Assembly: GCA_030268105.1 (NCBI GenBank)
Contig: BSDZ01000003.1
Location: forward strand, 806,001-870,000
DNA from: Volvox africanus
Lineage: Eukaryota > Chlorophyta > Chlorophyceae > Chlamydomonadales > Volvocaceae
Direction of reading: 5' to 3'
DNA length: 64,000 bases
This document shows positions 35,823-48,919 of the stretch, piece after piece. A program made the translations under genes and the position numbers. The notes beneath the pieces are model-generated. The model was not told the origin of the DNA. It did no database searches and saw nothing but the letters and a program-made list of their open reading frames with translations. Position 1 is the first letter of the stretch. Every line of letters starts with the position of its first letter.

Positions 35823-37239
35823 ACCTGTTTATATTTGCAATGCGCCCAGGCCTGCCTGGCCCTCATTGCATCATTCATTGAAATATGTGCATTGCGCAGT
35901 CTTAACAACCTGCCAGTCGGAATCTAACCGGCGACTCTCGGCCAGCCCAAAACCTATTGAAATTTGCATTGCGCCCAGGCCTGCCTGGCCCTTATTGCAT
36001 CATTAATTGGTATATGTGCATTGCGCACTCTCAACAACTTACCCTGATCATCAGCTATCGGGAATCTAACCAGAAACTCTCGGCTAGCCCAAATCTGTTT
36101 ATATTTGCAATGCGCCCAGGCCTGCCTGGCCCTCATTGCATCATTCATTGAAATATGTGCATTGCGCAGTCTTAACAACCTGCCAGAGGGAATCTAACCG
36201 GCGACTCTCGGCCAGCCCAAAACCTATTGAAATTTGCATTGCGCCCAGGCCTGCCTGGACCTTATTGCATCATGAATTGGTATATGAGCATTGCGCACTC
36301 TCAACAACCTTCCCTGGTCATCAGCCAGGGGGAAGCTAACTGGCGACTCTCGGCCAGCCCAAAACCTATTGAAATTTGCAATGCGCCCAGGCCTGCCTGG
36401 CCCTTATTGCATCATTAATTGGTATATGTGCATTGCGCACTCTCAACAACCTGCCAGAGGGAATCTAACCGGAGACTCTCGATCAGCCCAAACTTGTTTA
36501 TATTTGCAATGTGCCCAGGCATGCCTGGCCCTTATTGCATCATTAATTGGTATATGTGCATTGCGCACTCTCAACAACCTGCCAGAGGGAATCTAACCGG
36601 AGACTCTCGGCCAGCTTAAACTTGTTTATATTTGCAATGCGCCCAGCCATGCCTGGCCATTATTGCATCACACATTGGTATATGTGCATGGCTCACTCTC
36701 AACAACCTGCCCTGATCATCAGCCAACGGGTAACTAACCAGCAACTCTAGGCAAGCCCAAACCTGTTTATATTTGCAATGCGCCCAGGCCTGCCTGGCCC
36801 TTATTGCATCAGTAATTGGTATATGTGCATTGCGCAGTCTCAACAACCTGCCAGAAGGAATCTATCCCGTGACTCACGGTCAGCCCAAACTTGTTTATAT
36901 TTGCAATGCGCCCAGGCCTGCCTGGCCCTTATTGCATTATTTATTCTTATATGTGCATGGCTCACTCTCAACAACCTGCCCTGATCATCAGCCAGCGGGA
37001 ATCTAACCAGCGACACTCGGCCAGCCCAAAACCTGTTAATCTTTGCAATGCACCCAGGCCTGCCTGGACCTTATTGCATCAATAATTGGTATATGTGCAT
37101 TGCGCACTCTCAACAACCGGCCTTGATCATCAGTTAGCAGGAATCTATCCAGCGACTCTCGGCCAGCCCAAAACCTGTTAATCTTTGCAATTTGCCCAGG
37201 CCTGCCTGGACCTTATTGCATCATGCATTGAAATATGTG
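35823..37239 (-). repeat. Inverted satellite, mixed monomers
   Basis: Ordinary inverted monomers with several ATTGAAATTTGCATTGCGCC forms and alternating S and L types. No higher-order period is obvious by eye, and there is no gene or unique insertion. Confidence 0.72.
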
Positions 37240-38860
37240 CATTGCGCAGTCTCAACAACCTGCCAGAGGGAATCTAACTGGTGACTCTCGGCCAGCCCAA
37301 ACTTGTTTATATTTGCATCATTTATTCTTATATGTGCATGGCTCACTCTCAACAACCTGCCCTGATCATCAGCCAGCGGGAAATTAACCAGCGACTCTGG
37401 GCCAGCACAAAACCTAATGAAATTCACAATGCGCCCAGGTGTGCCTGGCCCTCATTGCATCATTCATTGAAATATGTGCATTGCGCAGTCTCAACAACCT
37501 GCCAGAGGAAATCTAACCAGCGACTCTTGGCCAGCCCAAACTTGTTTATATTTGCAATGCACCCAGGCATGCCTGGACCTTATTGCATCATTAATTGGTA
37601 TATGTGCATTGCGCACTCTCAACAACCTTCCCTGGTCATCAGCCAGTGGGAATCTAACCGGCGACTCTCGGCCAGCCCAAAATCTATTGACATTTGCATT
37701 GCACCCAGGCGTGCCTGGCCCTTATTGCATCATTCATTGGTATATGTGCATTGCGCAGTCTCAACAACCTGCCAGAGGGAATCTAACCGGAGACTCTCGG
37801 CCAGCCCAAAACCATTTAAAATTTGCAATGCGCCCAGGCCTGCCTGGCCCTTATTGCATCATTCATTGGTATATGTGCATTGCGCAGTCTCAACAAACTG
37901 CCCTGATCATCAGCCAGCGGGAATCTAACCAGCGACTCTCGGCAAGCCCAAACCTGTTTATAGTTGCAATGCGCCCAGGCCTGCCTGGCCCTTATTGCAT
38001 CATTCATTGGTATATGTGCATTGCGCAGTCTCAACAAGCTGCCAGAGGGAATCTATCCCGTGACTCACAGTCAGCCCAAACTTGTAAGTATTTGCAATGC
38101 GCGCAGGCCTGCCTGGCGCTTATTGCATTATTTATTCTTATATGTGCATGGCTCACTCTCAACAACCTGCCCTGATCATCAGCCAGCGGGAATCTAACCA
38201 GCGACTCTCGGCAAGCCCAAACCTGTTTATATTTGCAAACTCCCAGGCATGCCTGACCTTATTGCATCATTCATTGGTATATGTGCATGGCTCACTCTCA
38301 ACAACCTGCCCTGATCATCAGCCAGCGGGAATCTAACCAGCGACTCTCGGCAAGCCCAAACCTGTTTATAGTTGCAATGCGCCCAGGCCTGCCTGGCCCT
38401 TATTGCATTATTCATTGATATATGTGCATTGCGCAGTCTCAACAACCTGCCAGAGGGAATCTAACCGGCGACTCTTGGCCAGCCCAAACTTGTTTATATT
38501 TGCAATGCGCCCAGCAATGCCTGGCCCTTATTGCATCATTCATTGGTATATGTGCATGGCTCACTCTCAACAACCTGCCCTGATTATCAGCAAGCGGGAA
38601 TCTAACCGACGACTCTCGGCCAGCCCAAAACCTATTGAAATTTGCATTGCGCCCAGGCCTGCCTGGCCCTTATTGCATCATTAATTGGTATATGTGCATT
38701 GCACACTCTTAACAACCTACCCTGATCATCAGCTATCGGGAATCCAACCAGAAACTCTCGGCTAGCCCAAACCTGTTTATATTTGCAATGCGCCAAGGCC
38801 TGCCTGGCCCTTATTGCATCATTCATTTAAATATATGCATTGCGCAGTCTCAACAACCTA
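37240..38860 (-). repeat. Segment A, copy 1
   Basis: A segment of about 1.6 kb that recurs at offsets of 4,203 bp (about 41,443) and 5,801 bp (about 43,041). Markers are a truncated monomer reading ATTTGCATCATTTATTC near its start, CCAGGTGTGCCTGG, ATCTATTGACATTTGCATTG, and a shortened monomer with TTGCAAACTCCCAGGCATG. At its end it passes into segment B. Confidence 0.82.
37305..37330 (-). repeat. Truncated monomer (TTGCA deletion)
   Basis: TATATTTGCATCATTTATTC joins two parts of a monomer that are normally separated by about 30 bp (the CGCCCAGGCCTGCCTGG block). Both ends of the lost piece carry TTGCA, fitting a deletion between short direct repeats. Identical joins are seen at 41,513 and 43,111, carried by segment A copies. 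Confidence 0.85.
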
Positions 38861-40830
38861 CCAGAGGGAAGCTAACCAGCGACTCTCGGCCAGCCCAAAC
38901 TTGTTTATATTTGCAATGCACCCAGGCATGCCTGGACCTTATTGCATCATTTATTGGTATATGTGCATTGCGCACTCTCAACAACCTTCCCTGGTCATCA
39001 GCCAGCTGGAATCTAACCGGCGACTCTTATCCAGCCCAAAACCTATTGAAATTTGCATTGCGCCCAGGCCTGCCTGGACCTTATTGCATCATTAATTGGT
39101 ATATGTGCATTGCGCACTCTCAACAACCGGCCCTGATCATTAGTTAGCAGGAATCTAACCAGCGACTCTCGGGCAGCCCAAACCTGTTTTTGTTTGCAAT
39201 GCGCCCAGGCCTGTTTGGCCCTTATTGCATTATTCATTGATATATGTGCATTGCGGAGTCTCAACAACCTGCCAGAGGGAATCTATCCCGTGACTCACAG
39301 TCAGCCCAAACTTGTATATATTTGCAATGCGCCCAGGCATGCCTGGACCCTATTGCATCATTAATTGGTATATGTGCATGGCTCACTCTCAACAAACTGC
39401 CCTGATCATCAGCCAGCGGGAATCTAACCAGCGACTCTCGGCAAGCCAAAACCTGTTTATAGTAACAATGCGCCCAGGCCTGCCTGGCCCTTATTGCATC
39501 ATTAATTGGTATATGTGCATTGCGCACACTTAACAACCGGTCCTGATCATCAGTTAGCAGGAATCTAACCAGTGACTCTCGGCCAGCCCAAACCTGTTTT
39601 TGTTTGCAATGCGCCCAGGCCTGCCTGGCCCTTATTGCATCATTCATTGATATATGTGCATTGCGCAGTCTCAACAACCTGCCAGAGGGAATCTAACCGG
39701 CGACTCTCGGCCAGCCCAAACTTGTTTATATTTGCAATGCGCCCAGCAATGCCTGGTTCTTATTGCATCATTCATTGGTATATGTGCATGGCTCACTCTC
39801 AACAACCTGCCCTGATTATCAGCAAGCGGGAATCTAACCGACGACTCTCGGCCAGCCCAAAACCTATTGAAATTTGCATTGCGCCCAGGCCTGCCTGGCC
39901 CTTATTGCATCATTAATTGGTATATGTGCATTGCACACTCTTAACAACCTACCCTGATCATCAGCTATCGGGAATCCAACCAGAAACTCTCGGCTAGCCC
40001 AAACCTGTTTATATTTGCAATGCGCCAAGGCCTGCCTGGCCCTTATTGCATCATTCATTTAAATATATGCATTGCACAGTCTCAACAACCTGCCAGAGGG
40101 AAGCTAACCAGCGACTCTCGGCCAGCCCAAACTTGTTTATATTTGCAATGCACCCAGGCATGCCTGGACCTTATTGCATCATTTATTGGTATATGTGCAT
40201 TGCGCACTCTCAACAACCTTCCCTGGTCATCAGCCAGCTGGAATCTAACCGGCGACTCTTATCCAGCCCAAAACCTATTGAAATTTGCATTGCGCCCAGG
40301 CCTGCCTGGACCTTATTGCATCATTAATTGGTATATGTGCATTGCGCACTCTCAACAACCGGCCCTGATCATTAGTTAGCAGGAATCTAACCAGCGACTC
40401 TCGGGCAGCCCAAACCTGTTTTTGTTTGCAATGCGCCCAGGCCTGTTTGGCCCTTATTGCATTATTCATTGATATATGTGCATTGCGGAGTCTCAACAAC
40501 CTGCCAGAGGGAATCTATCCCGTGACTCACAGTCAGCCCAAACTTGTATATATTTGCAATGCGCCCAGGCATGCCTGGACCCTATTGCATCATTAATTGG
40601 TATATGTGCATGGCTCACTCTCAACAAACTGCCCTGATCATCAGCCAGCGGGAATCTAACCAGCGACTCTCGGCAAGCCAAAACCTGTTTATAGTAACAA
40701 TGCGCCCAGGCCTGCCTGGCCCTTATTGCATCATTAATTGGTATATGTGCATTGCGCACACTTAACAACCGGTCCTGATCATCAGTTAGCAGGAATCTAA
40801 CCAGTGACTCTCGGCCAGCCCAAACCTGTT
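38370..40830 (-). repeat. Segment B, 1,232 bp tandem duplication
   Basis: Two consecutive units of 1,232 bp, roughly 38,370-39,600 and 39,600-40,830. Markers such as CGCCAAGGCCTGCC (38,791 and 40,023), CTTATCCAGCCC and TATAGTAACAATGCGCCC recur exactly 1,232 bp apart. The first unit overlaps the end of segment A because A and B share monomers there. Related sequence returns at 44.2-45.5 kb. Confidence 0.82.
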
Positions 40831-41442
40831 TTTGTTTGCAATGCGCCCAGGCCTGCCTGGCCCTTATTGCATTATTCATTGATATATGTGCATTGCGCAG
40901 TCTCAACAACCTGCCAGAGGGAATCTAACCGGCGACTCTCGGCCAGCCCAAACTTGTATATATTTGCAATGCGCCCAGCAATGCCTGGTTCTTATTGCAT
41001 CATTCATTGGTATATGTGCATGGCTCACTCTCAACAACCTGCCCTGATCATCAGCAAGCGGAAATCTAACCAGCTACTCTCGGCCAGACCCAAACCTGTT
41101 TTTATTTGCAATGTGCCCAGGCCTGCCTGGCCCTTATTGCATCATTAATTGGTATATGTGCATTGCACACTCTCAACAACCTGCCCTGATCATCAGCCAG
41201 CGGGAAACTAACCAGCGACTCTCGGCCAGCCCAAAACCTAATGAAATCACAATGCGCCCAGGCCTGCCTGGACCTTATTGCATCAATAATTGGTATATGT
41301 GCATTGCACACTCTCAACAACCTACCCTGATCATCAGCTATCGGGAATCTAACCAGAAACTCTCGGCTAGCCCAAACCTGTTTATATTTGCAATGCGCCC
41401 AGGCCTGCCTGGCCCTTATTGCATCATTCATTTAAATATATG

Positions 41443-44400
41443 CATTGCGCAGTCTCAACAACCTGCCAGAGGGAATCTAACTGGTGACTCTCGGCCAGCC
41501 CAAACTTGTTTATATTTGCATCATTTATTCTTATATGTGCATGGCTCACTCTCAACAACCTGCCCTGATCATCAGCCAGCGGGAAATTAACCAGCGACTC
41601 TCGGCCAGCACAAAACCTAATGAAATTCACAATGCGCCCAGGTGTGCCTGGCCCTCATTGCATCATTCATTGAAATATGTGCATTGCGCAGTCTCAACAA
41701 CCTGCCAGAGGGAATCTAACCAGCGACTCTTGGCCAGCCCAAACTTGTTTATATTTGCAATGCACCCAGGCATGCCTGGACCTTATTGCATCATTAATTG
41801 GTATATGTGCATTGCGCACTCTCAACAACCTTCCCTGGTCATCAGCCAGTGGGAATCTAACCGGCGACTCTCGGCCAGCCCAAAATCTATTGACATTTGC
41901 ATTGCACCCAGGCGTGCCTGGCCCTTATTGCATCATTCATTGGTATATGTGCATTGCGCAGTCTCAACAACCTGCCAGAGGGAATCTAACCGGAGACTCT
42001 CGGCCAGCCCAAAACCATTTAAAATTTGCAATGCGCCCAGGCCTGCCTGGCCCTTATTGCATCATTCATTGGTATATGTGCATTGCGCAGTCTCAACAAA
42101 CTGCCCTGATCATCAGCCAGCGGGAATCTAACCAGCGACTCTCGGCAAGCCCAAACCTGTTTATAGTTGCAATGCGCCCAGGCCTGCCTGGCCCTTATTG
42201 CATCATTCATTGGTATATGTGCATTGCGCAGTCTCAACAAGCTGCCAGAGGGAATCTATCCCGTGACTCACAGTCAGCCCAAACTTGTAAGTATTTGCAA
42301 TGCGCGCAGGCCTGCCTGGCGCTTATTGCATTATTTATTCTTATATGTGCATGGCTCACTCTCAACAACCTGCCCTGATCATCAGCCAGCGGGAATCTAA
42401 CCAGCGACTCTCGGCAAGCCCAAACCTGTTTATATTTGCAAACTCCCAGGCATGCCTGACCTTATTGCATCATTCATTGGTATATGTGCATGGCTCACTC
42501 TCAACAACCTGCCCTGATCATCAGCCAGCGGGAATCTAACCAGCGACTCTCGGCAAGCCCAAACCTGTTTATAGTTGCAATGCGCCCAGGCCTGCCTGGC
42601 CCTTATTGCATTATTCATTGATATATGTGCATTGCGCAGTCTCAACAACCTGCCAGAGGGAATCTAACCGGCGACTCTCGGCCAGCCCAAACTTGTTTAT
42701 ATTTGCAATGCGCCCAGCAATGCCTGGCCCTTATTGCATCATTCATTGGTATATGTGCATGGCTCACTCTCAACAACCTGCCCTGATTATCAGCAAGCGG
42801 GAATCTAACCGACGACTCTCGGCCAGCCCAAAACCTATTGAAATTTGCATTGCGCCCAGGCCTGCCTGGCCCTTATTGCATCATTAATTGGTATATGTGC
42901 ATTGCACACTCTTAACAACCTACCCTGATCATCAGCTATCGGGAATCCAACCAGAAACTCTCGGCTAGCCCAAACCTGTTTATATTTGCAATGCGCCCAG
43001 GCCTGCCTGGCCCTTATTGCATCATTCATTTAAATATATGCATTGCGCAGTCTCAACAACCTGCCAGAGGGAATCTAACTGGTGACTCTCGGCCAGCCCA
43101 AACTTGTTTATATTTGCATCATTTATTCTTATATGTGCATGGCTCACTCTCAACAACCTGCCCTGATCATCAGCCAGCGGGAAATTAACCAGCGACTCTC
43201 GGCCAGCACAAAACCTAATGAAATTCACAATGCGCCCAGGTGTGCCTGGCCCTCATTGCATCATTCATTGAAATATGTGCATTGCGCAGTCTCAACAACC
43301 TGCCAGAGGGAATCTAACCAGCGACTCTTGGCCAGCCCAAACTTGTTTATATTTGCAATGCACCCAGGCATGCCTGGACCTTATTGCATCATTAATTGGT
43401 ATATGTGCATTGCGCACTCTCAACAACCTTCCCTGGTCATCAGCCAGTGGGAATCTAACCGGCGACTCTCGGCCAGCCCAAAATCTATTGACATTTGCAT
43501 TGCACCCAGGCGTGCCTGGCCCTTATTGCATCATTCATTGGTATATGTGCATTGCGCAGTCTCAACAACCTGCCAGAGGGAATCTAACCGGAGACTCTCG
43601 GCCAGCCCAAAACCATTTAAAATTTGCAATGCGCCCAGGCCTGCCTGGCCCTTATTGCATCATTCATTGGTATATGTGCATTGCGCAGTCTCAACAAACT
43701 GCCCTGATCATCAGCCAGCGGGAATCTAACCAGCGACTCTCGGCAAGCCCAAACCTGTTTATAGTTGCAATGCGCCCAGGCCTGCCTGGCCCTTATTGCA
43801 TCATTCATTGGTATATGTGCATTGCGCAGTCTCAACAAGCTGCCAGAGTGAATCTATCCCGTGACTCACAGTCAGCCCAAACTTGTAAGTATTTGCAATG
43901 CGCGCAGGCCTGCCTGGCGCTTATTGCATTATTTATTCTTATATGTGCATGGCTCACTCTCAACAACCTGCCCTGATCATCAGCCAGCGGGAATCTAACC
44001 AGCGACTCTCGGCAAGCCCAAACCTGTTTATATTTGCAAACTCCCAGGCATGCCTGACCTTATTGCATCATTCATTGGTATATGTGCATGGCTCACTCTC
44101 AACAACCTGCCCTGATCATCAGCCAGCGGGAATCTAACCAGCGACTCTCGGCAAGCCCAAACCTGTTTATAGTTGCAATGCGCCCAGGCCTGCCTGGCCC
44201 TTATTGCATTATTCATTGATATATGTGCATTGCGCAGTCTCAACAACCTGCCAGAGGGAATCTAACCGGCGACTCTCGGCCAGCCCAAACTTGTTTATAT
44301 TTGCAATGCGCCCAGCAATGCCTGGCCCTTATTGCATCATTCATTGGTATATGTGCATGGCTCTTTCTCAACAACCTGCCCTGATTATCAGCAAGCGGGA

Positions 44401-44638
44401 ATCTAACCGACGACTCTCGGCCAGCCCAAAACCTATTGAAATTTGCATTGCGCCCAGGCCTGCCTGGCCCTTATTGCATCATTAATTGGTATATGTGCAT
44501 TGCACACTCTTAACAACCTACCCTGATCATCAGCTATCGGGAATCCAACCAGAAACTCTCGGCTAGCCCAAACCTGTTTATATTTGCAATGCGCCAAGGC
44601 CTGCCTGGCCCTTATTGCATCATTCATTTAAATATATG
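41443..44638 (-). repeat. Segment A, copies 2 and 3 (1,598 bp tandem)
   Basis: Two units, about 41,443-43,040 and 43,041-44,638, match each other at an offset of 1,598 bp with very few visible differences (for example CCAGAGGGAATCTATCC versus CCAGAGTGAATCTATCC). The near identity suggests a recent duplication. Unit limits are arbitrary within the repeat. Confidence 0.85.
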
Positions 44639-46050
44639 CATTGCGCAGTCTCAACAACCTGCCAGAGGGAAGCTAACCAGCGACTCTCGGCCAGCCCAAA
44701 CTTGTTTATATTTGCAATGCACCCAGGCATGCCTGGACCTTATTGCATCATTCATTGGTATATGTGCATTGCGCACTCTCAACAACCTTCCCTGGTCATC
44801 AGCCAGCTGGAATCTAACCGGCGACTCTTATCCAGCCCAAAACCTATTGAAATTTGCATTGCGCCCAGGCCTGCCTGGACCTTATTGCATCATTAATTGG
44901 TATATGTGCATTGCGCACTCTCAACAACCGGCCCTGATCATTAGTTAGCAGGAATCTAACCAGCGACTCTCGGGCAGCCCAAACCTGTTTTTGTTTGCAA
45001 TGAGCCCAGGCCTGTTTGGCCCTTATTGCATTATTCATTGATATATGTGCATTGCGGAGTCTCAACAACCTGCCAGAGGGAATCTATCCCGTGACTCACA
45101 GTCAGCCCAAACTTGTATATATTTGCAATGCGCCCAGGCATGCCTGGACCCTATTGCATCATTAATTGGTATATGTGCATGGCTCACTCTCAACAAACTG
45201 CCCTGATCATCAGCCAGCGGGAATCTAACCAGCGACTCTCGGCAAGCCAAAACCTGTTTATAGTAACAATGCGCCCAGGCCTGCCTGGCCCTTATTGCAT
45301 CATTAATTGGTATATGTGCATTGCGCACACTTAACAACCGGTCCTGATCATCAGTTAGCAGGAATCTAACCAGTGACTCTCGGCCAGCCCAAACCTGTTT
45401 TTGTTTGCAATGCGCCCAGGCCTGCCTGGCCCTTATTGCATTATTCATTGATATATGTGCATTGCGCAGTCTCAACAACCTGCCAGAGGGAATCTAACCG
45501 GCGACTCTCGGCCAGCCCAAACTTGTTTATATTTGCAATGCGCCCAGCAATGCCTGGTTCTTATTGCATCATTCATTGGTATATGTGCATGGCTCACTCT
45601 CAACAACCTGCCCTGATCATCAGCAAGCGGAAATCTAACCAGCTACTCTCGGCCAGACCCAAACCTGTTTTTATTTGCAATGTGCCCAGGCCTGCCTGGC
45701 CCTTATTGCATCATTAATTGGTATATGTGCATTGCACACTCTCAACAACCTGCCCTGATCATCAGCCAGCGGGAAACTAACCAGCGACTCTCGGCCAGCC
45801 CAAAACCTAATGAAATCACAATGCGCCCAGGCCTGCCTGGACCTTATTGCATCAATAATTGGTATATGTGCATTGCACACTCTCAACAACCTACCCTGAT
45901 CATCAGCTATCGGGAATCTAACCAGAAACTCTCGGCTAGCCCAAACCTGTTTATATTTGCAATGCGCCCAGGCCTGCCTGGCCCTTATTGCATCATTCAT
46001 TTAAATATATGCATTGCGCAGTCTCAACAACCTGCCAGAGGGAATCTAAC
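44470..46050 (-). repeat. Segment B and flank, later copy
   Basis: This block repeats about 39.9-41.48 kb at an offset of 4,569 bp, including CTTATCCAGCCC, TATAGTAACAATGCG and CAGCAAGCGGAAATC. The match stops near 46,050, where CTAACTAGCGACTCTCGGCG replaces the CTAACTGGTGACTC that leads into segment A. Confidence 0.8.
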
Positions 46051-46973
46051 TAGCGACTCTCGGCGAAGCCCAAACTTGTTTATATTTGCAATGCACCCAG
46101 GCATGCCTGGACCTTATTGCATCATTCATTGGTATATGTGCATTGCGCACTCTCAACAACCTTCCCTGGTCATCAGCCAGCTGGAATCTAACCGGCGACT
46201 CTCGGCCAGCCCAAAACCTATTGAAATTTGCATTGCACCCAGGCCTGCCTGGACCTTATTGCATCATTAATTGGTATATGTGCATTGCGCACTCTCAACA
46301 ACCGGCCCTGATCATCAGGCAGTGGGAATCTAACCGGCGACTCTCGGCCAGCCCAAAACCTATTGAAATTTGCATTGCGCCCAGGCCTGCCTGGACCTTA
46401 TTGCATCATTAATTGGTATATGTGCATTGCGCACTCTCAACAACCTGCCAGAGGGAATCTAACCAGCGACTCTCGGCCATCCCAAAACCATTGAAAATTT
46501 GCAATGCGCCCAGGCCTGCCTGGACCTTATTGCATTATTCATTGGTATATGTGCATTGAGCAGTCTCAACAACCTGCCCTGATCATCAGCCAGCGGGAAT
46601 CTAACCAGCGACTCTCGGCAAGCCCAAATCTGTTTTTGTTTGCAATGCGCCCAGGCCTGCCTGGCCCTTATTGTATCATTAATTGGTATATATGCATTGC
46701 GCACTCTCAACAACCTGCCAGAGGGAATCTAACCAGCGACTCTCCGCCAGCCCAAACTTGTTTATATTTGCAATGCGCCCAGCCATGCCTGGCCCTTATT
46801 GCATCATTTATTCTTATATGTGCATGGCTCACTCTCAACAACCTGCCCTGATCATCAGCCAGCGGGAATCTAAACGGGGACTCTCGGCCAGCCCAAAACC
46901 TATTGAAATTTGCAATGTGCCCAGGCCTGTCTGGACCTAATTGCATCATTCATTGGCATATGTGCATTGAGCA
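46051..46973 (-). repeat. Inverted satellite, mixed monomers
   Basis: Ordinary inverted monomers joining the A/B mosaic to the 973 bp duplication. Variants with CTGTTTTTGTTTGCAATG and TTGAGCAGTCTC are shared with the next block. No gene or insertion is seen. Confidence 0.72.
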
Positions 46974-48919
46974 GTCTCAACAACCTGCCCTGATCATCAG
47001 CCAGCGGGAATCTAACCAGCGACTCTCGGCAAGCCCAAACCTGTTTTTGTTTGCAATGCGCCCAGGCCTGCCTGGCCCTTATTGCATTATTCATTGATAT
47101 ATGTGCATTGCGCAGTCTCAACAACCTGCCAGAGGGAATCTACCCAGCGACTCTCGGCCAGCCCAAACTTGTTTATATTTGCAATGCGCCCAGCCATGCC
47201 TGGCCCTTATTGCATCATTTATTCTTATATGTGCATGGCTCACTCTCAACAACCTGCCCTGATCATCAGCCAGCGGGAATCTAACCAATGACTCTCGGCC
47301 AGCCCAAACCTGTTTTTATTTGCAATGTGCCCAGGCCTGCCTGGCCCTTATTGCATCATTAATTGGTATATGTGCATTGCGCACTCTCAACAACCGGCCC
47401 TGATCCTCAGTTAGCAGGAATTTAACCGGCGACTCTCGGCCAGCCCAAACTTGTTTATATTTGCAATGCGCCCAGCCATGCCTGGCCCTTTTTGCATCAT
47501 TCATTGGTATATGTGCATGGCTCACTCTCAACAACCTGCCCTGATCATCAGCCAGCCGGAATCTAACAAGCGACTCCGGCCAGCCCAAACCTGTTTTTAT
47601 TTGCAATGTGCCCAGGCCTGCCTGGACCTTATTGCATCATTTATTCTAATATGTGCATGGCTTACTCTCAACAACCTGCCCTGATCATCAGCCAGCGGGA
47701 AACTAACCAGCGACTCTCGGCCAGCACAAAACCTAATGAAATCACAATGCGCCCAGGCCTGCCTGGACCTTATTGCATCATTAATTGGTATATGTGCATT
47801 GCACACTCTCAACAACCTGCCCTGATCATCAGCTATCGGGAATCTAACCAGAAACTCTCGGCTAGCCCAAACCTGTTTATATTTGCAATGCGCCCAGGCC
47901 TGCCTGGCCCTTATTGCATCATTCATTGAAATATGTGCATTGCGCATTCTCAACAACCTGCCCTGATCATCAGCCAGCGGGAATCTAACCAGCGACTCTC
48001 GGCAAGCCCAAACCTGTTTTTGTTTGCAATGCGCCCAGGCCTGCCTGGCCCTTATTGCATTATTCATTGATATATGTGCATTGCGCAGTCTCAACAACCT
48101 GCCAGAGGGAATCTACCCAGCGACTCTCGGCCAGCCCAAACTTGTTTATATTTGCAATGCGCCCAGCCATGCCTGGCCCTTATTGCATCATTTATTCTTA
48201 TATGTGCATGGCTCACTCTCAACAACCTGCCCTGATCATCAGCCAGCGGGAATCTAACCAATGACTCTCGGCCAGCCCAAACCTGTTTTTATTTGCAATG
48301 TGCCCAGGCCTGCCTGGCCCTTATTGCATCATTAATTGGTATATGTGCATTGCGCACTCTCAACAACCGGCCCTGATCCTCAGTTAGCAGGAATTTAACC
48401 GGCGACTCTCGGCCAGCCCAAACTTGTTTATATTTGCAATGCGCCCAGCCATGCCTGGCCCTTTTTGCATCATTCATTGGTATATGTGCATGGCTCACTC
48501 TCAACAACCTGCCCTGATCATCAGCCAGCCGGAATCTAACAAGCGACTCCGGCCAGCCCAAACCTGTTTTTATTTGCAATGTGCCCAGGCCTGCCTGGAC
48601 CTTATTGCATCATTTATTCTAATATGTGCATGGCTTACTCTCAACAACCTGCCCTGATCATCAGCCAGCGGGAAACTAACCAGCGACTCTCGGCCAGCAC
48701 AAAACCTAATGAAATCACAATGCGCCCAGGCCTGCCTGGACCTTATTGCATCATTAATTGGTATATGTGCATTGCACACTCTCAACAACCTGCCCTGATC
48801 ATCAGCTATCGGGAATCTAACCAGAAACTCTCGGCTAGCCCAAACCTGTTTATATTTGCAATGCGCCCAGGCCTGCCTGGCCCTTATTGCATCATTCATT
48901 GAAATATGTGCATTGCGCA
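46974..48919 (-). repeat. 973 bp tandem duplication
   Basis: Two units, 46,974-47,946 and 47,947-48,919, appear almost identical. Rare markers recur 973 bp apart: GCCAGCCGGAATCTAAC, GACTCCGGCCAGCC (a shortened GACTCTCGGCC), CCTTTTTGCATCATTC and GATCCTCAGTTAGC. Each unit holds seven monomers. Confidence 0.87.
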
